Assembly (NCBI RefSeq): GCF_016862315.1
Contig: NZ_BOMS01000049.1
Coordinates: forward strand, 1 to 64,000
Direction of reading: 5' to 3'
Source: Actinoplanes palleronii
Lineage (GTDB): Bacteria; Actinomycetota; Actinomycetes; Mycobacteriales; Micromonosporaceae
DNA: 64,000 nt
Shown here piece by piece: positions 58,063-64,000 of this stretch. The notes beneath the pieces were generated by a model. It saw only the letters and a list, made by a program, of their open reading frames with translations. It searched no databases and was not told the origin of the DNA. Positions within the stretch are counted from its first letter, which is position 1. Every line of letters starts with the position of its first letter. The position numbers were made by a program, and so were the translations under genes.

Positions 58063-58518
58063 TCAGGAGATCGCGACGCAGGCCTGTGCCGCGGTGTACT
58101 CGTCGGCCAGCAGCGTGCCGCAGAGGAACGTGTCCGCGGCGACCTCGGCCACCGGGGTGAACGCGGCGCTCGCGGCACCCGAGGTGCAGGCGCTGGTCTC
58201 GACGTTGCCGAACTCGGCGCCGGTCGCGTCGGCGCCCGAGACGCGCAGCATCACCTTGCCGGTGCACGTCGACGAGGGAGTGAAGACCACCGTGACCCCG
58301 TTGATCGTGGTGTCGGCGGCGTCGACCGTCGTGCACAGCTTGCCGACCTCGTCGCCGGCCGGGGCCGTGACCAGGAAGACCGCCTCGCACTGACTGCCGC
58401 CGGCGGCCGTGGTGCTCCCGGGCGTGGAGGCGGCGTTCGCGATCGCGACGCCGAGACCGGTGACCGTGAGCAGGCCGGTCGTGATGATCGCGCCGTTGAA
58501 CAGGGTGCGTCTGCGCAT
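58063..58518 (-). CDS. Small secreted protein of unknown function
   Basis: ATG 58518, with AAGGAA five bases before, gives 151 residues; a longer frame to 58584 is less likely. The signal peptide (RRRTLFNGAIITTGLLTVTGLGVAIANA) is followed by a beta-rich mature domain with cysteines at about 45, 63, 87, 112, 134 and 148, likely three disulfides. No family recognised. It is divergent from the multicopper oxidase. Confidence 0.7.
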   Translation of the reverse strand: MRRRTLFNGAIITTGLLTVTGLGVAIANAASTPGSTTAAGGSQCEAVFLVTAPAGDEVGKLCTTVDAADTTINGVTVVFTPSSTCTGKVMLRVSGADATGAEFGNVETSACTSGAASAAFTPVAEVAADTFLCGTLLADEYTAAQACVAIS

Positions 58519-58605
58519 GAGTGTTCCTTTCCGAGGAGCCGAACTGACGCCGTTCACCGTGGACAGACATTCTCTGAGATCCATGTGAGACGGTTGTCAA
58601 GAGGC

Positions 58606-58636
58606 TGTGCGGGGCCATTTTCTTTCAGCCCGCACA
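58606..58636. promoter_or_regulatory. Inverted repeat in the divergent promoter before the multicopper oxidase
   Basis: TGTGCGGG (58606-58613) pairs with CCCGCACA (58629-58636) across 15 bases, in the 208-base gap between the two divergent secreted-protein genes. It may be an operator or a transcript hairpin. Confidence 0.45.
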
Positions 58637-58726
58637 CATTTAGCGACGCTTTCCTGTATCCGATCTGTGGATTTTGATATCTCCCGCATAGCCATTCCAC
58701 AGTGTCTATTCCTAGCTTCATCGACC

Positions 58727-60205
58727 ATGACCGAACGATCGGCTCCGGCCCACACCGCCCTCTCCCGCCGCGGCTTCCTGCGCGGCATCAGCGCGCTCGC
58801 CGTCGCAGGCGCCTCCTTGAGATTCGCCGCCCCCGCCCGGGCGGCCACCGCCTCCGGCACCCTGACCATCCCGCCCCTGCTCGAATCCACCACCGACAGC
58901 AGCGGGACGAAGGTCTTCAAGCTCAGCATGGAGTCCGGCACCACCGAGATCCTCAGCGGCGTCACGAGCGCGACCTGCGGCTTCAACCAGGCGTTCCTCG
59001 GCCCGGTGCTCAAGGTGAACCAGGGCGACACCGTCCAGATGGACATCACCAACAACCTCGACGACGTGAGCACGGTGCACTGGCACGGCGCGCACATCCC
59101 GCCCTCGGTCGACGGCGGCCCGCAGAACACCATCGACGCGGGCGGGACATTCTCGCCGTCCTTCGAGATCAATCAGGCCGCGTGCACGCTGTGGTTCCAC
59201 CCGCATGCCCTGGGCACCACTGCCGAGCAGGTCGCCAGCGGACTGGCCGGCATGCTCATCGTCGACGACGACACCGACGGCGCGGCCGCGCTGCCCAGCA
59301 CCTACGGCACCGACCAGTTCCCGCTGATCGTGCAGTCGAACCCGGTCAGCACGGCCGGGGCGCTGCTGTTCACGACCGCCGGCGAGACCGCGAGCACCAC
59401 ATCCTTCCCGCTGCTGGTCAACGGGTCCAACGTGGGGGTGGACGGCACGCCGACGCTCGCCGTGGACGTGAGCCGGGTCCGCTTCCACGTCCTCAACGCC
59501 TCGATCGCGGACATCATCACCGTCACGCGCTCCGACGGCGCCGCGTTCACCCAGGTGGCGACGGATGCGGCGTTGTTGTCGGCGCCGCTCGCGGTCACCA
59601 GGCTGCAGCTCGTGGCCGGCGAACGGGCCGAGATCTGTATCGACGTCACCAGCGGGGACAGCGTGACCCTGCAGGCGACGGTCACCGCCGGGGGCGCGCG
59701 GGGTGGCAGCGGCACGTCCGCGATCGTGACCCTGACCTCGAGCGCCACGGCGGCGGCCGACGAGCTGCCGAGCTCGCTCGCCACGTTCACGGCGTTGGAC
59801 GTGAGCAGTCCGGACGCCACTCGTACGATCGCGTTGTCCAATCGCGGCAACAGCATGCTCATCAACGGGGTGGCCGGGACGACGATGGCCGCGATGGAAG
59901 CAGCCGGGATCATGACGACCCTCGGGGCGACCGAGGTGTGGACGATCACCAACGCGACCGGGCTGACCCACTCCTTCCATTTGCACGACGTACCGTTCCA
60001 GGTGTTGACGGTCAACGGAGTCGCACCGACCGGCGGTTATGCCGAATGGAAGGACACCATTCTGATCGCGCCGCAGAGCACAAATGTCATCGCCATGCAG
60101 TTCACCGATTACGCGGACAACACATTCGGCTACATGTTGCACTGCCACAACACCGTGCACGAGGACGAGGGCATGATGACCATGCTGATGGTGATGACCG
60201 GCTGA
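58727..60205 (+). CDS. Tat-exported multicopper oxidase
   Basis: The 492-residue protein has a Tat signal (SRRGFLRGISALAVAGASL, cleavage after PARA near 39) and all copper-binding motifs of multicopper oxidases. These are VHWHGAHIPP (about 118), TLWFHPHALG (about 157), HSFHLHDVPFQVL (about 416), and HCHNTVHEDEGMM, with the Met axial ligand, near 470-482. It oxidises metals or phenols with oxygen outside the cell; laccase, copper oxidase (CueO-like) and bilirubin oxidase are options. Divergent from the small secreted gene. No Met-rich loop typical of CueO is seen. Confidence 0.92.
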   Translation: MTERSAPAHTALSRRGFLRGISALAVAGASLRFAAPARAATASGTLTIPPLLESTTDSSGTKVFKLSMESGTTEILSGVTSATCGFNQAFLGPVLKVNQGDTVQMDITNNLDDVSTVHWHGAHIPPSVDGGPQNTIDAGGTFSPSFEINQAACTLWFHPHALGTTAEQVASGLAGMLIVDDDTDGAAALPSTYGTDQFPLIVQSNPVSTAGALLFTTAGETASTTSFPLLVNGSNVGVDGTPTLAVDVSRVRFHVLNASIADIITVTRSDGAAFTQVATDAALLSAPLAVTRLQLVAGERAEICIDVTSGDSVTLQATVTAGGARGGSGTSAIVTLTSSATAAADELPSSLATFTALDVSSPDATRTIALSNRGNSMLINGVAGTTMAAMEAAGIMTTLGATEVWTITNATGLTHSFHLHDVPFQVLTVNGVAPTGGYAEWKDTILIAPQSTNVIAMQFTDYADNTFGYMLHCHNTVHEDEGMMTMLMVMTG

Positions 60206-60271
60206 CGGTCTCGGTGGGCGATCAGCGGAGGCGGTCGCCGGGACTGCCCACCGGTCTGATCAGATACGCGC

Positions 60272-60709
60272 ATGGAGCTCACCAAGCGGTTCAGCGACGA
60301 CCAGTACGCCCAGGCGTTGGAGTCGTGGTCGTGGCTGGACCTGCGGGGCAAGACGCCCCGCTTCGCCTCGCTGTTCGGGAACATCTTCCTGGAGGACGGA
60401 CAGGGCACGTGGTGGTTCCTCGACACGATCGGCGGCGAGCTCCTGGCCGGATGGGCGAGTTACGCCGACCTGATCGCCGACCTCGAGACGGAGGACGGCC
60501 AGGACCAGTACCTGCTGGGCACCCTGGCCATGGCCGCATTCCACCGGCGCGGTCTGCGGCTGAACGACGACGAGGTGTACGCCTACGCGCCACCGCCCAT
60601 CGTGACCGGCAGTTTTGCCGCTGACGAGATCCAGGTGTTCCGGTTCTCCGTCGTCGTCAACGTGGCGGGGCAGCTCCACCAGCAGCTCCGCAGCCCGGCG
60701 GCGGGCTGA
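60272..60709 (+). CDS. DUF1851 (T6SS immunity Tdi1-type) domain protein
   Basis: The 145-residue cytoplasmic protein has the WSWLDLRGKTPRFASLFGNIFLEDGQGTWWFLDTIGGEL pattern and LGTLAMAAFHRRGLRLNDDEVYAYAPPPIVTGSF, typical of DUF1851. Members include immunity proteins of type VI effectors and of other polymorphic toxins. No adjacent toxin is visible, so an immunity role is unsupported here. It is monocistronic. Confidence 0.75.
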   Translation: MELTKRFSDDQYAQALESWSWLDLRGKTPRFASLFGNIFLEDGQGTWWFLDTIGGELLAGWASYADLIADLETEDGQDQYLLGTLAMAAFHRRGLRLNDDEVYAYAPPPIVTGSFAADEIQVFRFSVVVNVAGQLHQQLRSPAAG

Positions 60710-60740
60710 CGATCCCGCCGCCGGTATTACGCTGCCGCGC

Positions 60741-61021
60741 ATGCCGCTGCCCGCTGATCTCCGCGCCTGCTTGAACGACCGACGGCGATTTCCCGTTCGC
60801 CGCCTGGCAGGAGCTGATGGCCGCGGCCGAAGCCACCCTGGAGGCGGCCGACCTGCCCACCCCGGAGAGCCCGATCGAACAATGCTGGATCGACGAGCGG
60901 GCAGACCGCAGCCGGCGTCAGCATCGGCGTCACCGGCGACCTCGACTCGGGCGTCGCCGTGATCCGGCAGGTGCTGGCTCGACACCGCGCCGACCCCGCT
61001 GGACTGACCGCCGGTCACTGA
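60741..61021 (+). pseudogene. Frameshifted small gene (about 93 codons)
   Basis: Three reading frames carry consecutive pieces of one protein. MPLPADLRACLND starts at ATG 60741. DGDFPFAAWQELMAAAEATL and ADLPTPESPIEQCWIDERAD follow in the next frame from about 60781. Then TAAGVSIGVTGDLDSGV and IRQVLARHRADPAGLTAGH run in the third frame from about 60905 to TGA 61019. Two single-base shifts near 60780 and 60904 would restore a 93-residue product. Its family is not recognised. Sequencing error is the alternative. Confidence 0.65.
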
Positions 61022-61092
61022 TGGCGGCCCGGCCCGATTCATCGACCGGCGCCACTCCCGAAGGCCGCGGGCAGTGCCTAGGATCGCCAGCT

Positions 61093-61869
61093 ATGACCGA
61101 TCCCAGCATCGACGTGAACCGGCCGAGCAGCGCACGGGTGTGGAACTACCTGCTGGACGGCAAGGACAACTACGCCGTCGACCGGGAGTTGGGCGACGCC
61201 CTCCGATCAGCGAACCCGGGGATCGCGGCGGTCGCCCAGGCCCAGCGGAGGTTCCTGATCCAGGCGGTGACGCTCCTCGCCGGCGAGGAGCGCATCCGGC
61301 AGTTCCTGGACATCGGCACCGGACTCCCGACGGCCGACAACACCCATGAGGTCGCCCAGCGGGTGGCACCCGGCTCCCGGGTCGTCTACGTGGACAACGA
61401 TCCCCTCGTCCTGGTGCACGCCCGCGCGCTGCTGACGAGTTCCGCGGAGGGCGAGACCGCCTACATCGACGCCGACGTGCACAACCCGGAGCGGATCCTG
61501 GCCGAGGCCGCGCGGACGCTCGACTTCAGCCGGCCGGTGGCGCTCACGATGATCGGCATCCTGGGTAACGTCGCCGACTATGCCGAGGCCTGTTCGATCG
61601 TCGAGCGGCTGCTCGCCGCCGTGCCCTCGGGCAGTTACCTCGTGGTGAGCGACGGGACGAGCACCAGCGCGCAGAGCGTGGAGAGCCAGCGGGTCGCCAA
61701 GCAGAACGGCCACCCGTACAATCTGCGCACACCCGAGGAGATCGGCGGCTTCTTCCAGGGCCTGGACCTGCTCGCACCGGGTGTGGTGTCGACCTCGCTG
61801 TGGCGGCCGCAGCCGGGCACGACACCGGAGGCCCTCGACGTCTATTGCGCGGTGGGCCGCAAACCCTGA
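61093..61869 (+). CDS. SAM-dependent methyltransferase, DUF574 type
   Basis: ATG 61093 is chosen because the longer frame overlaps the pseudogene. The 258-residue protein shows NRPSSARVWNYLLDGKDNYAVDRELGD, RFLIQAVTLLA, QFLDIGTGLPTADNTHEVAQ (the SAM-binding loop), VVYVDNDPLVLVHARALL and IGILGNVADY. This set defines the Methyltransf_19/DUF574 family, very common in Actinoplanes and Streptomyces with unknown substrates. It is single-copy in this window and not linked to a pathway. Confidence 0.9.
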   Translation: MTDPSIDVNRPSSARVWNYLLDGKDNYAVDRELGDALRSANPGIAAVAQAQRRFLIQAVTLLAGEERIRQFLDIGTGLPTADNTHEVAQRVAPGSRVVYVDNDPLVLVHARALLTSSAEGETAYIDADVHNPERILAEAARTLDFSRPVALTMIGILGNVADYAEACSIVERLLAAVPSGSYLVVSDGTSTSAQSVESQRVAKQNGHPYNLRTPEEIGGFFQGLDLLAPGVVSTSLWRPQPGTTPEALDVYCAVGRKP

Positions 61870-61949
61870 CTGCGCCAGGTCGGTTCTGGCGCAACCGCGA
61901 GTCCGCCGACGGCCGGCGTCGGGGTGGCCCTGGCCCTGCCGTGCCCGAG

Positions 61950-62789
61950 TCACTCCGTGGGCCGCGTCCGGACGGCGCCGATGTTGGCGGCGATGACCAG
62001 CGCGATGGCCAGCCCTTCCACCGCGGTGAGCTGCTGGTGCAGGACGACATAACCGGCGATCGCCGCAACCGCCGGCACCAGGCTCATCAGCACGGCGAAG
62101 GTCGTGGTGGGCATGCGGCGTAGTGCCAGCAGCTCCAGGGTGTACGGCAACGCCGACGACAACAGCGCCACCGCGGCACCCATCGCCAGAACGTAGGGAT
62201 TCACCAGCGCGGTGCCGGCCCCGAGCGGAAACGTGATGACCGCGGCGGCGATCATCGCCAGGGCCAACCCGTCAGCCTTCGGGAAGCGCTGCCCGGCCCG
62301 CGCACTGGCCATGATGTACCCGGCCCAGACAGCGCCCGCCGCGACCGCGAAGCCGATCCCCGCCGGCGTGAGCCGATCGGATCCGGTGCCGGTCAGCAAC
62401 GCCACCCCGGCGGCGGCCAGGCCGGCCCACAGCCAGCTCGCCGCGCGGCGGGCGGTCACCACCGAGAGTACGAGCGGCCCCAGCACCTCCAGCATCACCA
62501 CGGGACCGAGCGGGATCCGCGCGATCGCGTGGTAGGCCAGCGTGTTCATCCCGGCCAGCGCCACACCGAACCCGCCGATCAACAGCCAGTCCGCGCGCCG
62601 ATAGCCCCGCACGCGGGGCCGGCACACCGCCAGCAGCACGAGCGCCGCGATCGTCAGCCGCAGCGTCACGACGCCGTCCACCCCGACTCGGGGGAACAGC
62701 AGCGCCGCGACCGCGCCGCCGAACGGTCCTGACAACAGCGCTGCCAAGACCAGCCCCACCGCCTCGGTGGAGTAACGAGCTTCAGTCAT
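61950..62789 (-). CDS. EamA-family transporter (RhtA-like)
   Basis: The 279-residue integral membrane protein has ten helices in two EamA repeats, with GGFGVALAGMNTLAYHAIARIPLGPVVMLEVLGPLVLS in the first and SSALPYTLELLALRRMPTTTFAVLMSLVPAVAAI in the second. RhtA-like members export threonine, homoserine or other small metabolites. It is divergent from a LysR gene by about 70 bases, and likely controlled by it. Confidence 0.9.
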   Translation of the reverse strand: MTEARYSTEAVGLVLAALLSGPFGGAVAALLFPRVGVDGVVTLRLTIAALVLLAVCRPRVRGYRRADWLLIGGFGVALAGMNTLAYHAIARIPLGPVVMLEVLGPLVLSVVTARRAASWLWAGLAAAGVALLTGTGSDRLTPAGIGFAVAAGAVWAGYIMASARAGQRFPKADGLALAMIAAAVITFPLGAGTALVNPYVLAMGAAVALLSSALPYTLELLALRRMPTTTFAVLMSLVPAVAAIAGYVVLHQQLTAVEGLAIALVIAANIGAVRTRPTE

Positions 62790-62860
62790 GCTTTTCGACG
62801 CTAGGAGTCACCCCGGCGGCCAGGGAAATGCCGATTTTGCTGCGGTTATGCTCTGTGGTT

Positions 62861-63763
62861 ATGACCGTGGAGCTGCGGCATCTGCGCGCCTTTCTGGCCA
62901 TCGCCGCCGAAGGCACCATCACCCGCGCCGCGGCCCGGTTGCACGTGACGCAACCCGCGCTCTCCCGCACCCTGCGCCAGCTGGAAACCCACCTCGGTGT
63001 CCGCCTGATCGACCGATCCACCCACCACCTTCGGCTCACCGCCGCCGGGCACGCGTTTCGGCCGCGAGCCGCCGCCGCGGTCACGGCCGTCGACGACGCC
63101 CTCGACCCGGCCCGTGCCGGGACCTGGCCCCTGCGCATCGGCCACGCCTGGTCGGCGCTGGGCGACCACACCACGCCCCTGCTGCGGCTCTGGAAGCAGG
63201 AGGACCCGGACACGCCTGTGCAGCTCCTGCGCGTCGACGATCGCCTGGCCGGGCTCGAGCACGGCACCGTCGACGTCGCCGTCATCCGGGGCGAGGCCGA
63301 CCTGCCCGCCGAGGTGGACACCCTGCTCCTGCTGTTCGAGCCGCGCGTCGCCGCCGTCGCCGCCGACAGCCCGCTCACCCGGAAAGCCCGGCTCACCCTG
63401 CACGATCTGGTCGCCGAGCCGATCGCCGTGAACACCATCGCCGGCACCGCGACCCTCGACCTCTGGCCTGCGGACGACGCACCGAACTCCACCGTCGAGG
63501 TCGCCAACACCGACGACTGGATCGCCGCCATCGCCGCCGGCCACGCGGTCGGCGTCACCACCACCGCCACCGCGGCCACCTATCCGAACCCCGCCGTCAC
63601 CTACCTCCCGCTGATCGACGTGCCGGCCGTCCCGGTGCGCCTGGCCTGGAAGCAACCGCCGAGCCATCCCGCCGTACCGGATCTCGTCAACCTTGCCCGG
63701 CGGCTCCTCCTCGGGGAAAGAACTCGGTCTCGGGCCGCTGCAGGTATTCCATCGCCGCCGTGA
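62861..63763 (+). CDS. LysR-family transcriptional regulator
   Basis: ATG 62861 gives 300 residues starting directly with the winged HTH: LRHLRAFLAIAAEGTITRAAARLHVTQPALSRTLRQLETHLGVRLIDRSTHHLRLTAAG is the standard LysR DNA-binding region (split here as one block of the usual 58 residues). The C-terminal effector domain has the expected WPLRIGHAWSALG and VDVAVIRGEAD segments. A start at 62828 in the same frame adds 11 hydrophobic residues and is not used. It faces the EamA gene and its end overlaps the convergent VOC gene by 77 bases. Confidence 0.9.
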   Translation: MTVELRHLRAFLAIAAEGTITRAAARLHVTQPALSRTLRQLETHLGVRLIDRSTHHLRLTAAGHAFRPRAAAAVTAVDDALDPARAGTWPLRIGHAWSALGDHTTPLLRLWKQEDPDTPVQLLRVDDRLAGLEHGTVDVAVIRGEADLPAEVDTLLLLFEPRVAAVAADSPLTRKARLTLHDLVAEPIAVNTIAGTATLDLWPADDAPNSTVEVANTDDWIAAIAAGHAVGVTTTATAATYPNPAVTYLPLIDVPAVPVRLAWKQPPSHPAVPDLVNLARRLLLGERTRSRAAAGIPSPP

Positions 63764-64000
63764 ACTGCGGGTCGGCGAAGCGCCGCGCCATCTCCTCGGG
63801 CGTCACGTCCTCGATCCGGCTCTGGATCCACCACACGTTGCCGAACGGGTCGCGCACCCGCCCGACCAGGTCGCCGAACGCCAGATGGGTGACCTCGGAA
63901 ATGGACACGCCGCCCGCCTCGACCGCCCGGCGGTGCACGGCGTGGGCGTCCTCGACGTACAGCCGGAGGAACGCGGGTGTCGCCGGCCAACTCGGGTCGC
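63687..64000 (-). CDS. VOC-family (PhnB/glyoxalase-like) protein, 5' end outside window
   Basis: The frame is open to the right edge, so the start is missing; 104 residues are visible. FLRLYVEDAHAVHRRAVEAGG and FGDLVGRVRDPFGNVWWIQSRIEDV are the second beta-alpha-beta-beta-beta unit of a PhnB-type VOC protein. These bind a metal or small molecule. PEEMARRFADPQFTAAMEYLQ at the end also fits this group. The end overlaps the LysR gene on the other strand. Confidence 0.8.
   Translation of the reverse strand, partial: DPSWPATPAFLRLYVEDAHAVHRRAVEAGGVSISEVTHLAFGDLVGRVRDPFGNVWWIQSRIEDVTPEEMARRFADPQFTAAMEYLQRPETEFFPRGGAAGQG

Noticed and set aside
60212..60253. Inverted repeat CGGTGGGC/GCCCACCG after the multicopper oxidase
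   Set aside because: The 26-base spacer and lack of a T-run make it too weak to call a terminator.

Overview
The window is GC-rich, densely packed DNA with many GTG starts, ATGA/GTGA overlaps between genes, Tat signal peptides and F420-linked enzyme families. This points to a filamentous or soil actinobacterium, most likely a member of the Micromonosporales such as Actinoplanes; the assignment is an inference from gene content. No rRNA, tRNA, CRISPR array, insertion sequence or prophage was seen.

Left flank (1-14,360): a very large HEAT-repeat protein that runs off the left edge through a 15-bp in-frame minisatellite, an Ltp-domain membrane protein, a DUF1707 membrane protein, a secreted protein, a secreted pectate lyase with two operator-like palindromes, a YjbR-type protein, a glycolate-oxidase-type FAD enzyme, a DUF4389 membrane protein, an SDR and a histidine phosphatase.

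Central block (about 14,370-56,150): a sterol (cholesterol-type) catabolic island. It contains a secreted cholesterol oxidase and a Tat-type 3-ketosteroid dehydrogenase (choA-kstD). Side-chain genes are cyp125, fadD19, fadE26-fadE27, echA19, fadA5 and ltp3/ltp4 with a DUF35 partner. C/D-ring genes are echA20, ipdA, ipdB, ipdC and fadA6, plus the regulator kstR2. Associated SDRs, alcohol and aldehyde dehydrogenases, F420-type oxidoreductases and a sulfotransferase operon complete it. At least thirteen sites fit or nearly fit the KstR operator TnnAACnnGTTnnA, almost all directly in front of these genes, and two sites resemble the KstR2 operator AnCAAGnnCTTGnT. A kstR gene itself is not in the window, nor are kshAB, hsa, mce4, ipdF or fadD3, so the pathway must be completed elsewhere. 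Unrelated genes are interspersed: a MarR/SDR pair, a lipoprotein, an M6 protease, a SecD-like membrane protein, and a three-gene operon with a degenerate Fic protein.

Right flank (56,150-64,000): a secreted GH5 endoglycoceramidase-like enzyme, a small secreted protein divergent from a Tat-exported multicopper oxidase, a DUF1851 protein, a frameshifted pseudogene, a DUF574-type methyltransferase, an EamA transporter divergent from a LysR regulator, and a VOC protein cut by the right edge.

How the genes work together: choA and kstD would oxidise ring A, apparently outside the cytoplasm. CYP125 with the ADH/ALDH enzymes and FadD19 would make the side-chain CoA ester. FadE26/27, EchA19 and FadA5 would run the first beta-oxidation cycle, and Ltp3/4 may cleave branched side chains. 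EchA20, IpdAB, IpdC and FadA6 would open and thiolyse the last two rings. Comparisons with Mycobacterium tuberculosis genes (Rv numbers) are from recalled protein sequences, not from alignments run here.
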